Shown here piece by piece: positions 16,558 through 24,470 of a stretch of 36,042 nt of DNA. The number at the start of each line of letters is the position of its first letter. The first letter of the stretch is position 1. A model generated the notes under the pieces. That model saw only the letters and a list, made by a program, of their open reading frames with translations, had not been told where the DNA came from and made no database searches. Source of the DNA: Streptomyces regalis (GTDB taxonomy: Bacteria; Actinomycetota; Actinomycetes; Streptomycetales; Streptomycetaceae); NCBI RefSeq assembly GCF_001509475.1, contig NZ_LLZG01000424.1, positions 1 to 36,042 on the forward strand, given 5' to 3'. The position numbers were made by a program, and so were the translations under genes.

Positions 16558-17469
16558 GTGCTGCCGGACACCGATGAACTGGCCGAAGTGCTGCTCGACC
16601 TCGGTGTACCCCACGAGGACATCAACGACCTCGTACGGATGGGCCGGCGGCTGACGGACGACCCTGAGCTGCGGCAGATCCTCGAGCGGTCCGTCGGCGA
16701 GCTCGTCCAGGGGATGGGGGAGGCCGGCCGGCCGGTCGACCTGCCCGACCTCGACTGGGCCTCGGGCGCCCTGCAGCGCTGCTTCCCGGTGTACGTCTTC
16801 GTCGCCGCGCTGCCGTACACGCGCGCGTACCACCGCGAGCGCGGCATCCCGGCCGACGTCTCCCGGCGTACCCTCGTCGACCTCGGCCGGAACATGGCCG
16901 TATACCGCAGGCGGTACGGCCGGGCAGGCGTGCAGGCTCCCTGGTGGCTCACCCATCACTTCCGCGGCGAGCTGTACCAGCTGGGGCGCTTGCAGTTCGA
17001 GCGGGCGCGGCTCGGGCAGCGGACCGGGGCGCGGCTCGCGGCGGCCGGGCTCGAGGCGGGTCCGCACGCACGCTGCCTCAACCTGCACATCCCCGACTTC
17101 CACGGGCCGCTGTCCCCGGCCGCCGTCGACCGGTCCGTGGCCCTGGCCCGGGGGTTCTTCGCCCGCCACTTTCCCGAGGAGCGGTACCGGACGGTGACCT
17201 GCCACTCCTGGCTGCTGGACCCGCAGCTCAGGAAGTACCTTCCCGGGGACTCCAACATCGTCCGCTTCCAGGAGCGTTTCAGCGTGGCCCGCGAGGACAT
17301 GGAGCCGGCCGACACCGAGCCGGTCCAATTCGTCTTCGGGGACCCGGAGTTGCCGGTCGAGAGCCTGCCGCGCCGCACGGCCGTGGAACGGGCCGTCGGG
17401 GACCATCTGCGGGCGGGTGGGCACTGGTACATCGGGCACGGGTGGTTGTCGTTCGACGGGGGTGGGTGA
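16558..17469 (+). CDS. GNAT-like acyltransferase-domain protein (NAT_N/GNAT_C type)
   Basis: 303-aa soluble protein. The N-terminal helical part starts MLPDTDELAEVLLDLGVPHE. The centre contains RTLVDLGRNMAVYRRRYG, WWLTHHFRGELYQLGRLQFE and CLNLHIPDFHGPLSP. The C-terminal part has YRTVTCHSWLLDPQLRKYLP and SNIVRFQERF. These blocks match proteins annotated as acyltransferase-domain containing (NAT_N plus GNAT_C). The acyl donor and acceptor are unknown. It starts at GTG 16558 with AGGGGG upstream. A 103-nt gap separates it from the DoxX gene. Confidence 0.75.
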   Translation: MLPDTDELAEVLLDLGVPHEDINDLVRMGRRLTDDPELRQILERSVGELVQGMGEAGRPVDLPDLDWASGALQRCFPVYVFVAALPYTRAYHRERGIPADVSRRTLVDLGRNMAVYRRRYGRAGVQAPWWLTHHFRGELYQLGRLQFERARLGQRTGARLAAAGLEAGPHARCLNLHIPDFHGPLSPAAVDRSVALARGFFARHFPEERYRTVTCHSWLLDPQLRKYLPGDSNIVRFQERFSVAREDMEPADTEPVQFVFGDPELPVESLPRRTAVERAVGDHLRAGGHWYIGHGWLSFDGGG

Positions 17470-17494
17470 AATTCCGTCGGCAATTCCGGTCGTA

Positions 17495-17528
17495 CGGCGA
17501 TGAGTTCCGCGGCGTCCCTCGGTCTACC
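17495..17528 (+). promoter_or_regulatory. ECF-like bipartite element upstream of doxX-like gene
   Basis: CGGCGATGAGTTC at 17495-17507 is followed about 14 nt later by GGTCTACC (17521-17528). The identical 13-mer, with a similar downstream GTCACC, lies upstream of the DUF899 gene (33147-33159). Two unrelated stress-type genes sharing this block suggests a common sigma factor or regulator. Confidence 0.4.
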
Positions 17529-17572
17529 TCTGTGACCGCACCACGGACCACCGCTGCACTCAGGAGAACCCC

Positions 17573-18028
17573 ATGTCCGAGAGCTCCGTCCCCGTCACGT
17601 CCGCCTCCACCGGCACCCTCGTCGCCGAGTCCACGACCGCCCGCGGCCGCCGGGCCCGTATCGCCCTGCGAGGCCTGCAGGTGCTGCTCGCGCTCTTCAT
17701 GGGCATCGCGAGCGCCGTGCCCAAGCTGATCGCGCACTCCTCCGCGGCAGACATGTTCGACGAGCTCGGCTGGGGCAGCGCGGGCATGTACACCATCGGT
17801 GCCCTCGAACTCGCCGGAGCCATCGCGCTGTTGATCCCGGTGCTGCAGTCGATGGCGGCCATGGCGTTCATCGCGCTGATGGTGGGCGCGTTCGTCGTCC
17901 AGATCGCCGCCTTCGACGCGCAGTACGCCGCGACACCGCTCATCCTGATCGTGCCGTTCGCCCTGATCGCGTGGGCGCGGCGCGACTCCAACGCACAGCT
18001 GCTGCGGCTACTGCGACGACGGGCGTGA
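17573..18028 (+). CDS. DoxX family membrane protein
   Basis: 151-aa integral membrane protein with four hydrophobic helices, about residues 29-47, 65-90, 92-112 and 118-136. The helices include LQVLLALFMGIASAVPKL and TIGALELAGAIALLIPVLQ. The latter GALELxGA block is typical of DoxX/DoxX-like proteins, a small quinone- or redox-associated membrane family. The N-terminus is Ser/Thr-rich and the C-terminus Arg-rich. The ATG at 17573 has AGGAG upstream. It lies behind an ECF-like element and is closed by a strong hairpin, so it is probably monocistronic. Confidence 0.85.
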   Translation: MSESSVPVTSASTGTLVAESTTARGRRARIALRGLQVLLALFMGIASAVPKLIAHSSAADMFDELGWGSAGMYTIGALELAGAIALLIPVLQSMAAMAFIALMVGAFVVQIAAFDAQYAATPLILIVPFALIAWARRDSNAQLLRLLRRRA

Positions 18029-18035
18029 GGTATGA

Positions 18036-18085
18036 GGGCGGTGGCGTCCGGTGAGGGCCTTCCAGGCCTTACCGGACGCCACCGC
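18036..18085. terminator. Bidirectional terminator between DoxX and S4 genes
   Basis: A 16-bp perfect stem (18036-18051 with 18070-18085) has an 18-nt loop that can fold again (AGGCC/GGCCT). It lies between two convergent genes, 7 nt from one stop and 7 nt from the other. Confidence 0.88.
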
Positions 18086-18092
18086 CGTGCGG

Positions 18093-18620
18093 TCACCGAC
18101 CGTCCGGACCCTTCGGCCCGCCCATCAGCCCGCGCAGCCGTTCCATCTCGCGCCGGTCCCGTTTGGTCGGCCGGCCCGTGCCGCGGTCGCGGATGCCGGC
18201 CGGGGCGACGGCCTCGCGCGGCGGGGGAGGGGGCGAGTTGTCGACGTAGCATTGGACGGCCACCGGCGCGCCGACCCGCTTGCGGATGAGCCGCTTGACG
18301 ATGACGATCCGCTCCCGGTTCTCCTGCCGCACGCGCACCTCGTCGCCGACGCGCAGCGAGTGGGCGGGCTTCACGTTGTGGCCGTTCACGCGCACGTGCC
18401 CGCCCTTGCAGGCGGCGGCGCCCAGGGAGCGGGTCTTGACCAGGCGTACGGCCCAGATCCAGCTGTCGATCCGCACGGGCTCGCCGCTCTGCGGGCCTGC
18501 GGCCTCGGCGGCGGTCACGGCGGCGGCGATCTTCGGGTCGACGGCCGGCTCCGCGTTCGTCGCGTCCGGCTGTGCGTCGCCCGTGCTGCCGCTCTTCTCC
18601 TCGTCGTCCTCGGAAGCCAT
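18093..18620 (-). CDS. S4-domain RNA-binding protein (Hsp15-like)
   Basis: 175-aa protein with a disordered acidic N-terminus and an S4 domain at about residues 48-95. The domain reads IDSWIWAVRLVKTRSLGAA, then GGHVRVNGHNVKPAHSLRVGD. A basic C-terminal tail ends RPTKRDRREMERLRG. The layout matches the Hsp15/HslR group, which binds 50S subunits carrying nascent chains in E. coli; the role in Streptomyces is inferred. A TAAGGT box (18632-18627) lies 6 nt before the ATG, so the mRNA may be leaderless. Confidence 0.88.
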   Translation of the reverse strand: MASEDDEEKSGSTGDAQPDATNAEPAVDPKIAAAVTAAEAAGPQSGEPVRIDSWIWAVRLVKTRSLGAAACKGGHVRVNGHNVKPAHSLRVGDEVRVRQENRERIVIVKRLIRKRVGAPVAVQCYVDNSPPPPPREAVAPAGIRDRGTGRPTKRDRREMERLRGLMGGPKGPDGR

Positions 18621-18670
18621 GCCTCGACCTTAGTCCCCGTACGGGGCGGCGACGGCTTTACGGTGGAGCT

Positions 18671-19420
18671 GTGGAAGCCCTCGCCGATCTGGACGCGCGG
18701 ATCGCGGGCTGCCGGGCCTGCCCGCGGCTGGTCGCCTGGCGTGAGGAGGTGGCCCGCACCAAGCGCGCCGCCTTCGCCGACCAGACGTACTGGGGCCGCC
18801 CGGTGCCCGGCTTCGGCCCGTCGGACGCCCGGCTGCTGATCGTCGGGCTCGCCCCGGCGGCGCACGGCGGCAACCGCACCGGCCTGGGGGTCCCCCCTTT
18901 GGGGGAGTTCACCGGGGACCGCTCGGGGGACGTGCTGTACCGGGCGCTGTACGACGTGGGCCTCGCCTCGCAGCCCACATCGGTCGCCGTCGACGACGGC
19001 CTGGAGCTGTACGGCGTACGCGTCACGGCCCCCGTGCACTGCGCCCCGCCCGCGAACAAACCGACCCCGGGGGAGCGGGAGACCTGCCGGGCCTGGCTCG
19101 TGCAGGAGCTGAGGCTGCTGCGGCCGACGGTGCGGGCGGTCGTCGTCCTGGGCGCCTTCGGCTGGCAGGCGACGCTGCCCGCGCTGGCGGAGGCGGGGTG
19201 GAGGGTGCCCCGGCCGCGGCCCGCCTTCGCGCACGGGGCACGGGTCGCGCTCGACGGGCTTGACGGCCCTGACGGCCTCGCGGGGCTCGAACTCTTCGGG
19301 TGCTTTCACGTCAGCCAGCGCAACACCTTCACCGGCAGGCTGACGCCCGCGATGCTGCGGGCGGTGCTGGCCACGGCGGCCACGGCGGCGGGGCTGCCAG
19401 GGATGCCGCACGAAGGTTAG
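18671..19420 (+). CDS. Family 5 uracil-DNA glycosylase
   Basis: 249-aa DNA-repair glycosylase that removes uracil and related deaminated bases. Four Cys positions fit a 4Fe-4S cluster: CRAC near residue 16 and CAPPANKPTPGERETC further on. Motif 1 is GLAPAAHGGNRTG, with the Asn/Gly pattern of family 5 rather than the GEAPGxxED of family 4. EFTGDRSGDVLY follows, and motif 2 is HVSQRNTFTG. The GTG at 18671 is preceded by a TACGGT box ending 6 nt away (18659-18664), so it is probably leaderless. The hydrolase gene begins 9 nt after its stop. Confidence 0.9.
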   Translation: MEALADLDARIAGCRACPRLVAWREEVARTKRAAFADQTYWGRPVPGFGPSDARLLIVGLAPAAHGGNRTGLGVPPLGEFTGDRSGDVLYRALYDVGLASQPTSVAVDDGLELYGVRVTAPVHCAPPANKPTPGERETCRAWLVQELRLLRPTVRAVVVLGAFGWQATLPALAEAGWRVPRPRPAFAHGARVALDGLDGPDGLAGLELFGCFHVSQRNTFTGRLTPAMLRAVLATAATAAGLPGMPHEG

Positions 19421-19429
19421 GGTCACCGG

Positions 19430-20392
19430 ATGGCTCTCTATCCGGAGATCGAGCCGTACGACCACGGCATGCTCGACGTCGGTGACGGCAACCGCGTGTA
19501 CTGGGAGACCTGCGGGAACCCGCGGGGCAAGCCCGCGCTCGTGCTGCACGGCGGACCGGGTTCCGGTGGCAGCCCCTACTTTCGGCGGCTCTTCGATCCC
19601 GCCGCGTACCGGATCGTGCTGCTGGACCAGCGCGGCTGCGGGCGTTCGACGCCGCACGCGAGTGCATACGACACGGACATGAGCGTCAACACGACGGCTC
19701 ATGTCCTCGCCGATCTGGAGCTGCTGCGGCGGCACCTGGGGATCGGGCGGTGGCTGGTGTGGGGCGCGTCGTGGGGCGCGGCGCTGGGGCTGCGGTACGC
19801 GCAGACGCAGCCTGAGGTCGTGTCCGAGGTGGTGCTGACCGGGGTCGCCACCGGGTCGAACCCCGAAGTCGCCCTGCTGACCCGGGGGTTGGGGCGGATC
19901 TTCCCGGAGGCGTTCGAGCGGTTCGTGGGTGAGCTGCCGGTCGGGGAGCGGGACGGCAACCTCGCCGCCGCGTACAGCCGGCTGATCGAGTCGCCCGACC
20001 CTGCCGTGCGGGAGCGGGCGGCGCGGGCCTGGACCGACTGGGAGACGGCGACGATCCCGGCGCCGCCGGGCTCGGTGGAGCGGTTCGAGGATCCGCGGTT
20101 CCGGATGGGCTTCGCCCGGACCGTGACGCACTACTGGGGCAACGACCACTTCCTGGGCGCGGGCAACGACGAGGGGGTCGTCCTGCGGGATGCCCCTCTG
20201 CTGACGGGCATCCCGGGCACGCTGGTGCAGGGCAGCCTCGACTTCGGGAACCTGCTCGGCATCGTGTGGCGGCTCCATCACGCCTGGCCCGGGAGCGAGT
20301 TGGTGGTGATCGACGAGGTGGGGCATGACGCCGGGGCGCCGGGGGTGGCGGAGGCGCTGGTGGCGGCGACCGACAAGTACGCGGGGCGTTAG
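19430..20392 (+). CDS. Alpha/beta hydrolase, proline-iminopeptidase-like
   Basis: 320-aa alpha/beta-fold hydrolase resembling prolyl aminopeptidase, which removes N-terminal proline. Visible features are the oxyanion motif LHGGPGSGGSPYF, DQRGCGRS and the nucleophile elbow WGASWGAALGL (family consensus GGSWGS). Asp in VQGSLDFGN and His in VGHDAG complete a likely triad. The elbow Ala and the LD instead of YD before the acid differ from classical enzymes, so substrate range may differ. A TAGGGT box (19418-19423), embedded in the stop codon of the glycosylase gene, ends 6 nt before the ATG and suggests leaderless initiation. The 3' end overlaps the convergent gntR gene by 4 bp. Confidence 0.85.
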   Translation: MALYPEIEPYDHGMLDVGDGNRVYWETCGNPRGKPALVLHGGPGSGGSPYFRRLFDPAAYRIVLLDQRGCGRSTPHASAYDTDMSVNTTAHVLADLELLRRHLGIGRWLVWGASWGAALGLRYAQTQPEVVSEVVLTGVATGSNPEVALLTRGLGRIFPEAFERFVGELPVGERDGNLAAAYSRLIESPDPAVRERAARAWTDWETATIPAPPGSVERFEDPRFRMGFARTVTHYWGNDHFLGAGNDEGVVLRDAPLLTGIPGTLVQGSLDFGNLLGIVWRLHHAWPGSELVVIDEVGHDAGAPGVAEALVAATDKYAGR

Positions 20393-21063
20393 GGCAGTTC
20401 CTCGGCCGCCTCCTCGCCGAACAGCTGCCGTACCGTCGAGCGGTAGTTGGTCTGCACGTGGGTGAGTGCGTGGGCGCGGGCGCGGTTGGGGTCTCCGGAG
20501 GCGATCGCCTCGTACAACTCCCGGTGCTCCACGAGGAGTTGGGGCCATTCCTCGTTCCGCCGGGTCATCCAGCGCAGACGGCCGGCTACCGGTTCCAGGG
20601 CCTCGATCAGCAGCTTGTTGCCCGCCATGGCCACGATGCGGTCGTGCAGCCGGCTGTTGACGTCCGTGATGGTCTCCGCGTCGCCCGCCTCGGTCGCGGT
20701 GGCCGCCTGGTCGAGGAGCCGCTCGGCCTCGGCCAGGTCCTGAGGAGTCGCACGGGACGCGGCCAGTCCCGCCGCGTACACCTCCAAGGCCTCGCGCAGC
20801 TCGAAGAGCTCCTTGACGTCGGCCGGGGCCAGCCGGCGTACGACCGTACGGCGTGCCGACTCGAAGTGGACGAAGCCCTCGGCGACCAGGGCCCGGATCG
20901 CCTCGCGGACCGGCACCCGCGAGACCCCGAGGCGCTCGGCCAGCTCCCGCTCGACGAGCCGGTCGCCGGGCCGGAGGCGGCCCACGATGATGTCCTGCCG
21001 CAGGGTCGCCAGGACGCGTTCCCGTACCGCGCCCAGGGGTTCGATCTTCGTCGTGGAGCTCAT
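20389..21063 (-). CDS. GntR-family regulator, FCD (FadR) subgroup
   Basis: 224-aa transcription factor. The N-terminal winged helix spans about residues 8-75: RERVLATLRQDIIVGRLRPG, then RELAERLGVSRVPVREAIRA. The C-terminal all-helical FCD domain has the usual metal/ligand residues: Asp in PADVKELFELREALE, and His in VNSRLHDRIVAMAGN, VEHRELYEAI and ARAHALTHV. It is divergent from the NCS1 permease gene. A perfect TGGTATACCA-type palindrome, the classical operator of this subgroup, lies between them, so it probably controls the permease-racemase operon and itself. The ligand is likely a hydantoin, ureide or pyrimidine derivative; this is inferred from the neighbours. Confidence 0.92.
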   Translation of the reverse strand: MSSTTKIEPLGAVRERVLATLRQDIIVGRLRPGDRLVERELAERLGVSRVPVREAIRALVAEGFVHFESARRTVVRRLAPADVKELFELREALEVYAAGLAASRATPQDLAEAERLLDQAATATEAGDAETITDVNSRLHDRIVAMAGNKLLIEALEPVAGRLRWMTRRNEEWPQLLVEHRELYEAIASGDPNRARAHALTHVQTNYRSTVRQLFGEEAAEELP

Positions 21064-21154
21064 GGGGCCATCTTCGCCGACTCGGGGTGTGTTTTACGGA
21101 GCGTTAACAAGAGCGACATCGGTCGGAATGGTTGACGGGGGGACCATGTCCGCA

Positions 21155-21170
21155 GTTTGGTATACCAAAC
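21155..21170. promoter_or_regulatory. GntR operator palindrome
   Basis: GTTTGGTATACCAAAC is a perfect 16-bp palindrome containing GTATAC, the core of FadR/VanR-type GntR sites. It lies 92 bp from the gntR start and 106 bp from the permease start. A possible -35, TTGACG, lies at 21132-21137. Confidence 0.78.
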
Positions 21171-21180
21171 ACCCCTCGCA

Positions 21181-21256
21181 AGTAGTCCCCCCACAAGCAG
21201 CCCCCCACAACCAGTGCCCTCCATAAGCAGTGCCCTCCATAAGCAGTCCTCCGTCC
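21181..21256 (+). repeat. Degenerate 15-16 bp tandem repeat in the permease leader
   Basis: Five units follow one another: AGTAGTCCCCCCACA, AGCAGCCCCCCACAA, CCAGTGCCCTCCATA, AGCAGTGCCCTCCATA and a partial AGCAGTCCTCCGTCC. They fill the space between the operator and the permease ribosome-binding site. No coding potential is visible on either strand. Confidence 0.65.
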
Positions 21257-21275
21257 CCCGGCTCCTGGAGGCCCC

Positions 21276-22772
21276 GTGTCCCTCGCCGACCGTGCCGAAG
21301 TCACCGGCACACCAGCGTTCGCCCCCGATCCCAGGCTCACCAACGAAGACCTCGCGCCCGCCGACAAGCGCAACTGGAAGGTCTTCGACCTCTTCGCCCT
21401 GTGGATGTCCGACGTCCACAACCTCGGCAACTACACGTTCGCGGCCGGCCTGCTGGTCCTCGGCATGAACGTGTGGCAGGTCTTCACCTCCCTGCTCGTC
21501 GGCTTCGTGCTCATCTACATCGGCATGAACTGGATGGGGAAGATCGGCCAGCGCCACGGCGTCCCGTTCCCCGTCGTCAGCCGCATCAGCTTCGGCGTCT
21601 GGGGGGCCAACATCCCGGCGCTGATCAGGGCCGTGATCGCCATCATGTGGTACGGCATCCAGACCTACCTCGCGTCCGTCGCCGTGAACGTGATGCTGCT
21701 GGCCGCCTGGCCGGGCCTGGAGTCCTGGACGCACAGCTCCTTCCTGGGCCTGCACGCGCTCGGCTGGGTCTCCTTCCTCTCCCTCTGGCTCATCCAGGCG
21801 TTGATCATCAGCCAGGGCATGGAGTCGGTGCGGAAGTTCCAGGACTTCTGCGGTCCGGCGATCTGGGTGGTGATGATCGCGCTGGCCGTCTGGATCTTCG
21901 CCAAGGCGGGCTGGACGATCTCGCTGACGAGCACCCCGCACCCGGTCTCTGTCGGTGAGCAGTGGCGGCAGTGGTTCGGCGCGATCGGCCTGATCCTCGC
22001 CACGTACGGCACGCTGATGCTCAACTTCTGCGACTTCTCGCGCTTCGCGCCCGACTACCCGACCGTCAAGCGCGGCAACTTCTGGGGTCTGCCCATCAAC
22101 TCGACGGCGTTCGTGGTCGTCTCGGTGATCGTCACGGCCGGTTCGCTGGAGGTGTTCGGCGAGGCCATCACCGATCCGGCGGAGCTCGTGGCCAAGGTCG
22201 GCAACACCTGGATCCTGGTCCTGGCCGCCCTGACGTTCGCCATCGCCACGATGGGCGTCAACATCGTCGCCAACTTCGTCTCACCGGCGTACGACCTGGC
22301 CAACGTCTGGCCGCAGAAGATCACCTTCAAGGTCGGCGGCATGATCAGCACGGTCGCGGCGCTCGTCGTGACCCCCTGGAACCTCTTCTCGAACCCGACC
22401 GTCGTGAACTACTTCCTGGGCGGCCTGGGCGCCTTCCTCGGCCCGCTGTTCGGCGTGATCATGGTCGACTACTACCTGGTCAAGCGCGGCCGCGTGGACG
22501 TCGACGAGCTCTTCTCCGCCGAGCCCGGCTCGCGCTACTACTACCGCAAGGGCGTCAACCCCGAGGCGCTGTGGGCGTTCCTGCCGGCGGCGGGCGTCGC
22601 GGCGGTGCTGGCACTGGTGAAGACGTTCAGCGATGTGGCGCCGTACTCGTGGTTCATCGGAACGGCGCTGGCTGCGGGGCTGTACCTGGTGCTGTGCCGC
22701 GATGAGCGCGCCGAGTCCGCCGCTGGGTCCGTCGGCGAATCCACCGGCGAGTCCGTGACGCGGGAGGTCTGA
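21276..22772 (+). CDS. NCS1-family nucleobase/hydantoin/allantoin permease
   Basis: 498-aa membrane transporter with about 12 hydrophobic helices, of the NCS1 cation symporter family. The N-terminus has the family block LTNEDLAPADKRNWKVFDLF followed by WMSDVHNLGNYTFAAGL. MWYGIQTYLA, LMLNFCDFSRFAPD and NIVANFVSPAYDLANVWP are further hallmarks, and the last helices are followed by a Ser/Glu-rich tail. The substrate cannot be read from sequence; the racemase-like gene 5 nt downstream suggests a hydantoin, allantoin or related compound. The GTG at 21276 has GGAG 5 nt upstream. It is probably controlled by the divergent GntR. Confidence 0.92.
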   Translation: MSLADRAEVTGTPAFAPDPRLTNEDLAPADKRNWKVFDLFALWMSDVHNLGNYTFAAGLLVLGMNVWQVFTSLLVGFVLIYIGMNWMGKIGQRHGVPFPVVSRISFGVWGANIPALIRAVIAIMWYGIQTYLASVAVNVMLLAAWPGLESWTHSSFLGLHALGWVSFLSLWLIQALIISQGMESVRKFQDFCGPAIWVVMIALAVWIFAKAGWTISLTSTPHPVSVGEQWRQWFGAIGLILATYGTLMLNFCDFSRFAPDYPTVKRGNFWGLPINSTAFVVVSVIVTAGSLEVFGEAITDPAELVAKVGNTWILVLAALTFAIATMGVNIVANFVSPAYDLANVWPQKITFKVGGMISTVAALVVTPWNLFSNPTVVNYFLGGLGAFLGPLFGVIMVDYYLVKRGRVDVDELFSAEPGSRYYYRKGVNPEALWAFLPAAGVAAVLALVKTFSDVAPYSWFIGTALAAGLYLVLCRDERAESAAGSVGESTGESVTREV

Positions 22773-22777
22773 AGGAC

Positions 22778-23497
22778 GTGCGGATCGTCGTCACCAACTG
22801 CAACACCACGCAGGAGATGACCGAGGAGATCGTACGAGGTGCCCGGGCCGCCGCAGGCCCGGGCACCACCGTGCTCGGGCTGACCCCCGCGTGGGGGCCC
22901 GAGTCGGCGGAGGGCTGGCTCGACAGCTACCTCTCCGCGGCAGCGGTCCTGGACGCGCTGCGGACGTACGAGGGGCCCGCGTACGACGCGGTCGTCATGG
23001 CCGGCTTCGGGGAGCACGGGCGCGAGGGCGTCCGGGAGCTGGTGGACGTACCGGTCGTCGACATCACGGAGGCGGCCGCACACTTGGCCTGCCTGCTCGG
23101 GCGGCGGTACGGGGTGGTGACCACGCTGGAGCGGTCGTGCGGGCAGATCGAGGACAGCCTCGAGACGGCCGGGGTGGGCCGCAACTGCGTCGCCGTGATC
23201 GGTACGGGGCTCGGCGTGCTGGAGCTGGAGGACGGCGAGCGCACGGAGTCCGCCTTTCTGGCAGCTGCCGAACGGGCGCGGGACGCGGGTGCGGAGGTCC
23301 TGGTGCTGGGGTGCGCCGGGATGACCGGGTTGCAGCGGACCGTGGGGGAGAAGCTGGGGGTTCCGGTGGTCGACGGGGTGGGAGCGGCCGTCAAACTCGC
23401 CGAGTCGCTGGTGGCGTTGGGGCTGACGACGAGCCGGGCCGGGAGCTACGCGAAGCCGTTGCCGAAGCGGCGGGCTTGGGGGCGGGCGCCTCAGTGA
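22778..23497 (+). CDS. Asp/Glu/hydantoin racemase superfamily enzyme with one catalytic Cys
   Basis: 239-aa soluble enzyme of the family that includes hydantoin and allantoin racemases. It begins MRIVVTNCNTTQEMTEEI, the family start (NPNTT-like). The C-terminal catalytic block is VLGCAGM with Cys179. The N-terminal site, where hydantoin racemases carry Cys at about position 76, reads MAGFGEHG with Gly76. A Gly/Cys pair is the arrangement of arylmalonate decarboxylase, so this enzyme may not be a racemase. It starts at GTG 22778, 5 nt after the permease stop and behind GGAGG, so the two form an operon. The stop abuts the convergent GNAT gene with no gap. Confidence 0.85.
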   Translation: MRIVVTNCNTTQEMTEEIVRGARAAAGPGTTVLGLTPAWGPESAEGWLDSYLSAAAVLDALRTYEGPAYDAVVMAGFGEHGREGVRELVDVPVVDITEAAAHLACLLGRRYGVVTTLERSCGQIEDSLETAGVGRNCVAVIGTGLGVLELEDGERTESAFLAAAERARDAGAEVLVLGCAGMTGLQRTVGEKLGVPVVDGVGAAVKLAESLVALGLTTSRAGSYAKPLPKRRAWGRAPQ

Positions 23498-23956
23498 TCA
23501 CCGCCCGCCGGGACTCCAGACGTACCGCACGTCCGGCTCCTGCTCCTCGTTGCCGCTGCCGTCCGTGTGCTCGACGGCGATGAAGCCGTGCCGCTCGTAG
23601 AAGCGGTGGGCGGGCTTGTTGACCTGGAAGGTCCACAGGGACAGTCCGTCCGGCCTGCGTTGCTTGGCGAGGTCGACGAAGCGGTCGCCGATGCCGCGGC
23701 CACGCCAGTCGGGGTCGAGATAGAGCTGGGAGAGCTGGTCGCCGTCGAGCACCATGACGCCGACGACGCGCTCGGCGGCCTCGGCCAACCAGGCCTCCCG
23801 CAGCAGCACCACCACCTCCCGGAAGTACGTCCGCACGTCGTCGTCGGAGTGCGGCCGGACGACCGTCGGCAGGGCGGCGGCGAAGGACCGCAGCCAGACG
23901 TCGGCGGCGGCACCGGCGTCGGTCGCGGTGGCGCGGCGCAGGGCGACCGAGCTCAT
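23498..23956 (-). CDS. GNAT N-acetyltransferase
   Basis: 152-aa GCN5-related acetyltransferase. The acetyl-CoA-binding motif A is LYLDPDWRGRGIGDRFVDLA (Q/RxxGxG/A type). Motif B contains NKPAHRFYERHGFIAVEHTD. The N-terminus VALRRATATDAGAAADVW is typical. The acceptor is unknown. The ATG at 23956 overlaps the stop of the upstream RidA-like gene (ATGA), indicating translational coupling. A longer upstream reading in this frame overlaps the RidA gene and is not family-like. Confidence 0.9.
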   Translation of the reverse strand: MSSVALRRATATDAGAAADVWLRSFAAALPTVVRPHSDDDVRTYFREVVVLLREAWLAEAAERVVGVMVLDGDQLSQLYLDPDWRGRGIGDRFVDLAKQRRPDGLSLWTFQVNKPAHRFYERHGFIAVEHTDGSGNEEQEPDVRYVWSPGGR

Positions 23957-24369
23957 GACTGTGTCTCCTGCTCCGGAACGACGGCCGTGGCCGTGATCTC
24001 CACCAACTGCCCCGTGTAGCCGAGGCAGGCGACCCCGAGCAGCGTCGACGAGTGAGGACCGGCGCTCAGCCCTGACGCCTCCACGACCTCCCACACGGCG
24101 GACAGCACCGCCGTCTCGCTGCTCACCACGTACACGTCGCTCGACAGCACATGCCCCAAGTCACTGCCGACCGCGCGCAGTTGCTCCTCGAGGTTGGCGA
24201 TCACCTGCTCGGTCTGCCGTACGGGGTCTCCTGCGCCGACGAGGTTCCCCTCGGCGTCCAGAGGCACGGAACCGGCGAGGAAGGCGAGCTTGGTGCCGGC
24301 CTCGACGACGGAGGCGTGGGAGTAGGTGGGGGGTGGGAAAAGGGTGGGCACGGTGACGCGCTGGATCAT
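23953..24369 (-). CDS. RidA-like (YjgF/YER057c/UK114) family protein
   Basis: 138-aa protein with the RidA fold pattern: YSHASVVEAGTKLAFLAGSV, then GAGDPVRQTEQVIANLEEQL, DVYVVSSETAVLSAVWEV and QLVEITATAVV. True RidA enzymes hydrolyse reactive imines and need Arg in a PARS block. Here the equivalent is PHSST, so that Arg is missing and imine deaminase activity is doubtful. It is the first gene of a coupled pair with the acetyltransferase. The ATG at 24369 has GGAG nearby. The pair is separated from the TIR-associated gene by a hairpin. Confidence 0.88.
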   Translation of the reverse strand: MIQRVTVPTLFPPPTYSHASVVEAGTKLAFLAGSVPLDAEGNLVGAGDPVRQTEQVIANLEEQLRAVGSDLGHVLSSDVYVVSSETAVLSAVWEVVEASGLSAGPHSSTLLGVACLGYTGQLVEITATAVVPEQETQS

Positions 24370-24470
24370 GGGGGCTCCTGGAGCTTTCTGAGGGTCCTCG
24401 GGAGTCGCCCTGCCTGAACGGCGGACAACTCGCCGATCATCCGAGCCCTGACCCGCGCCCGCATCCGAAT

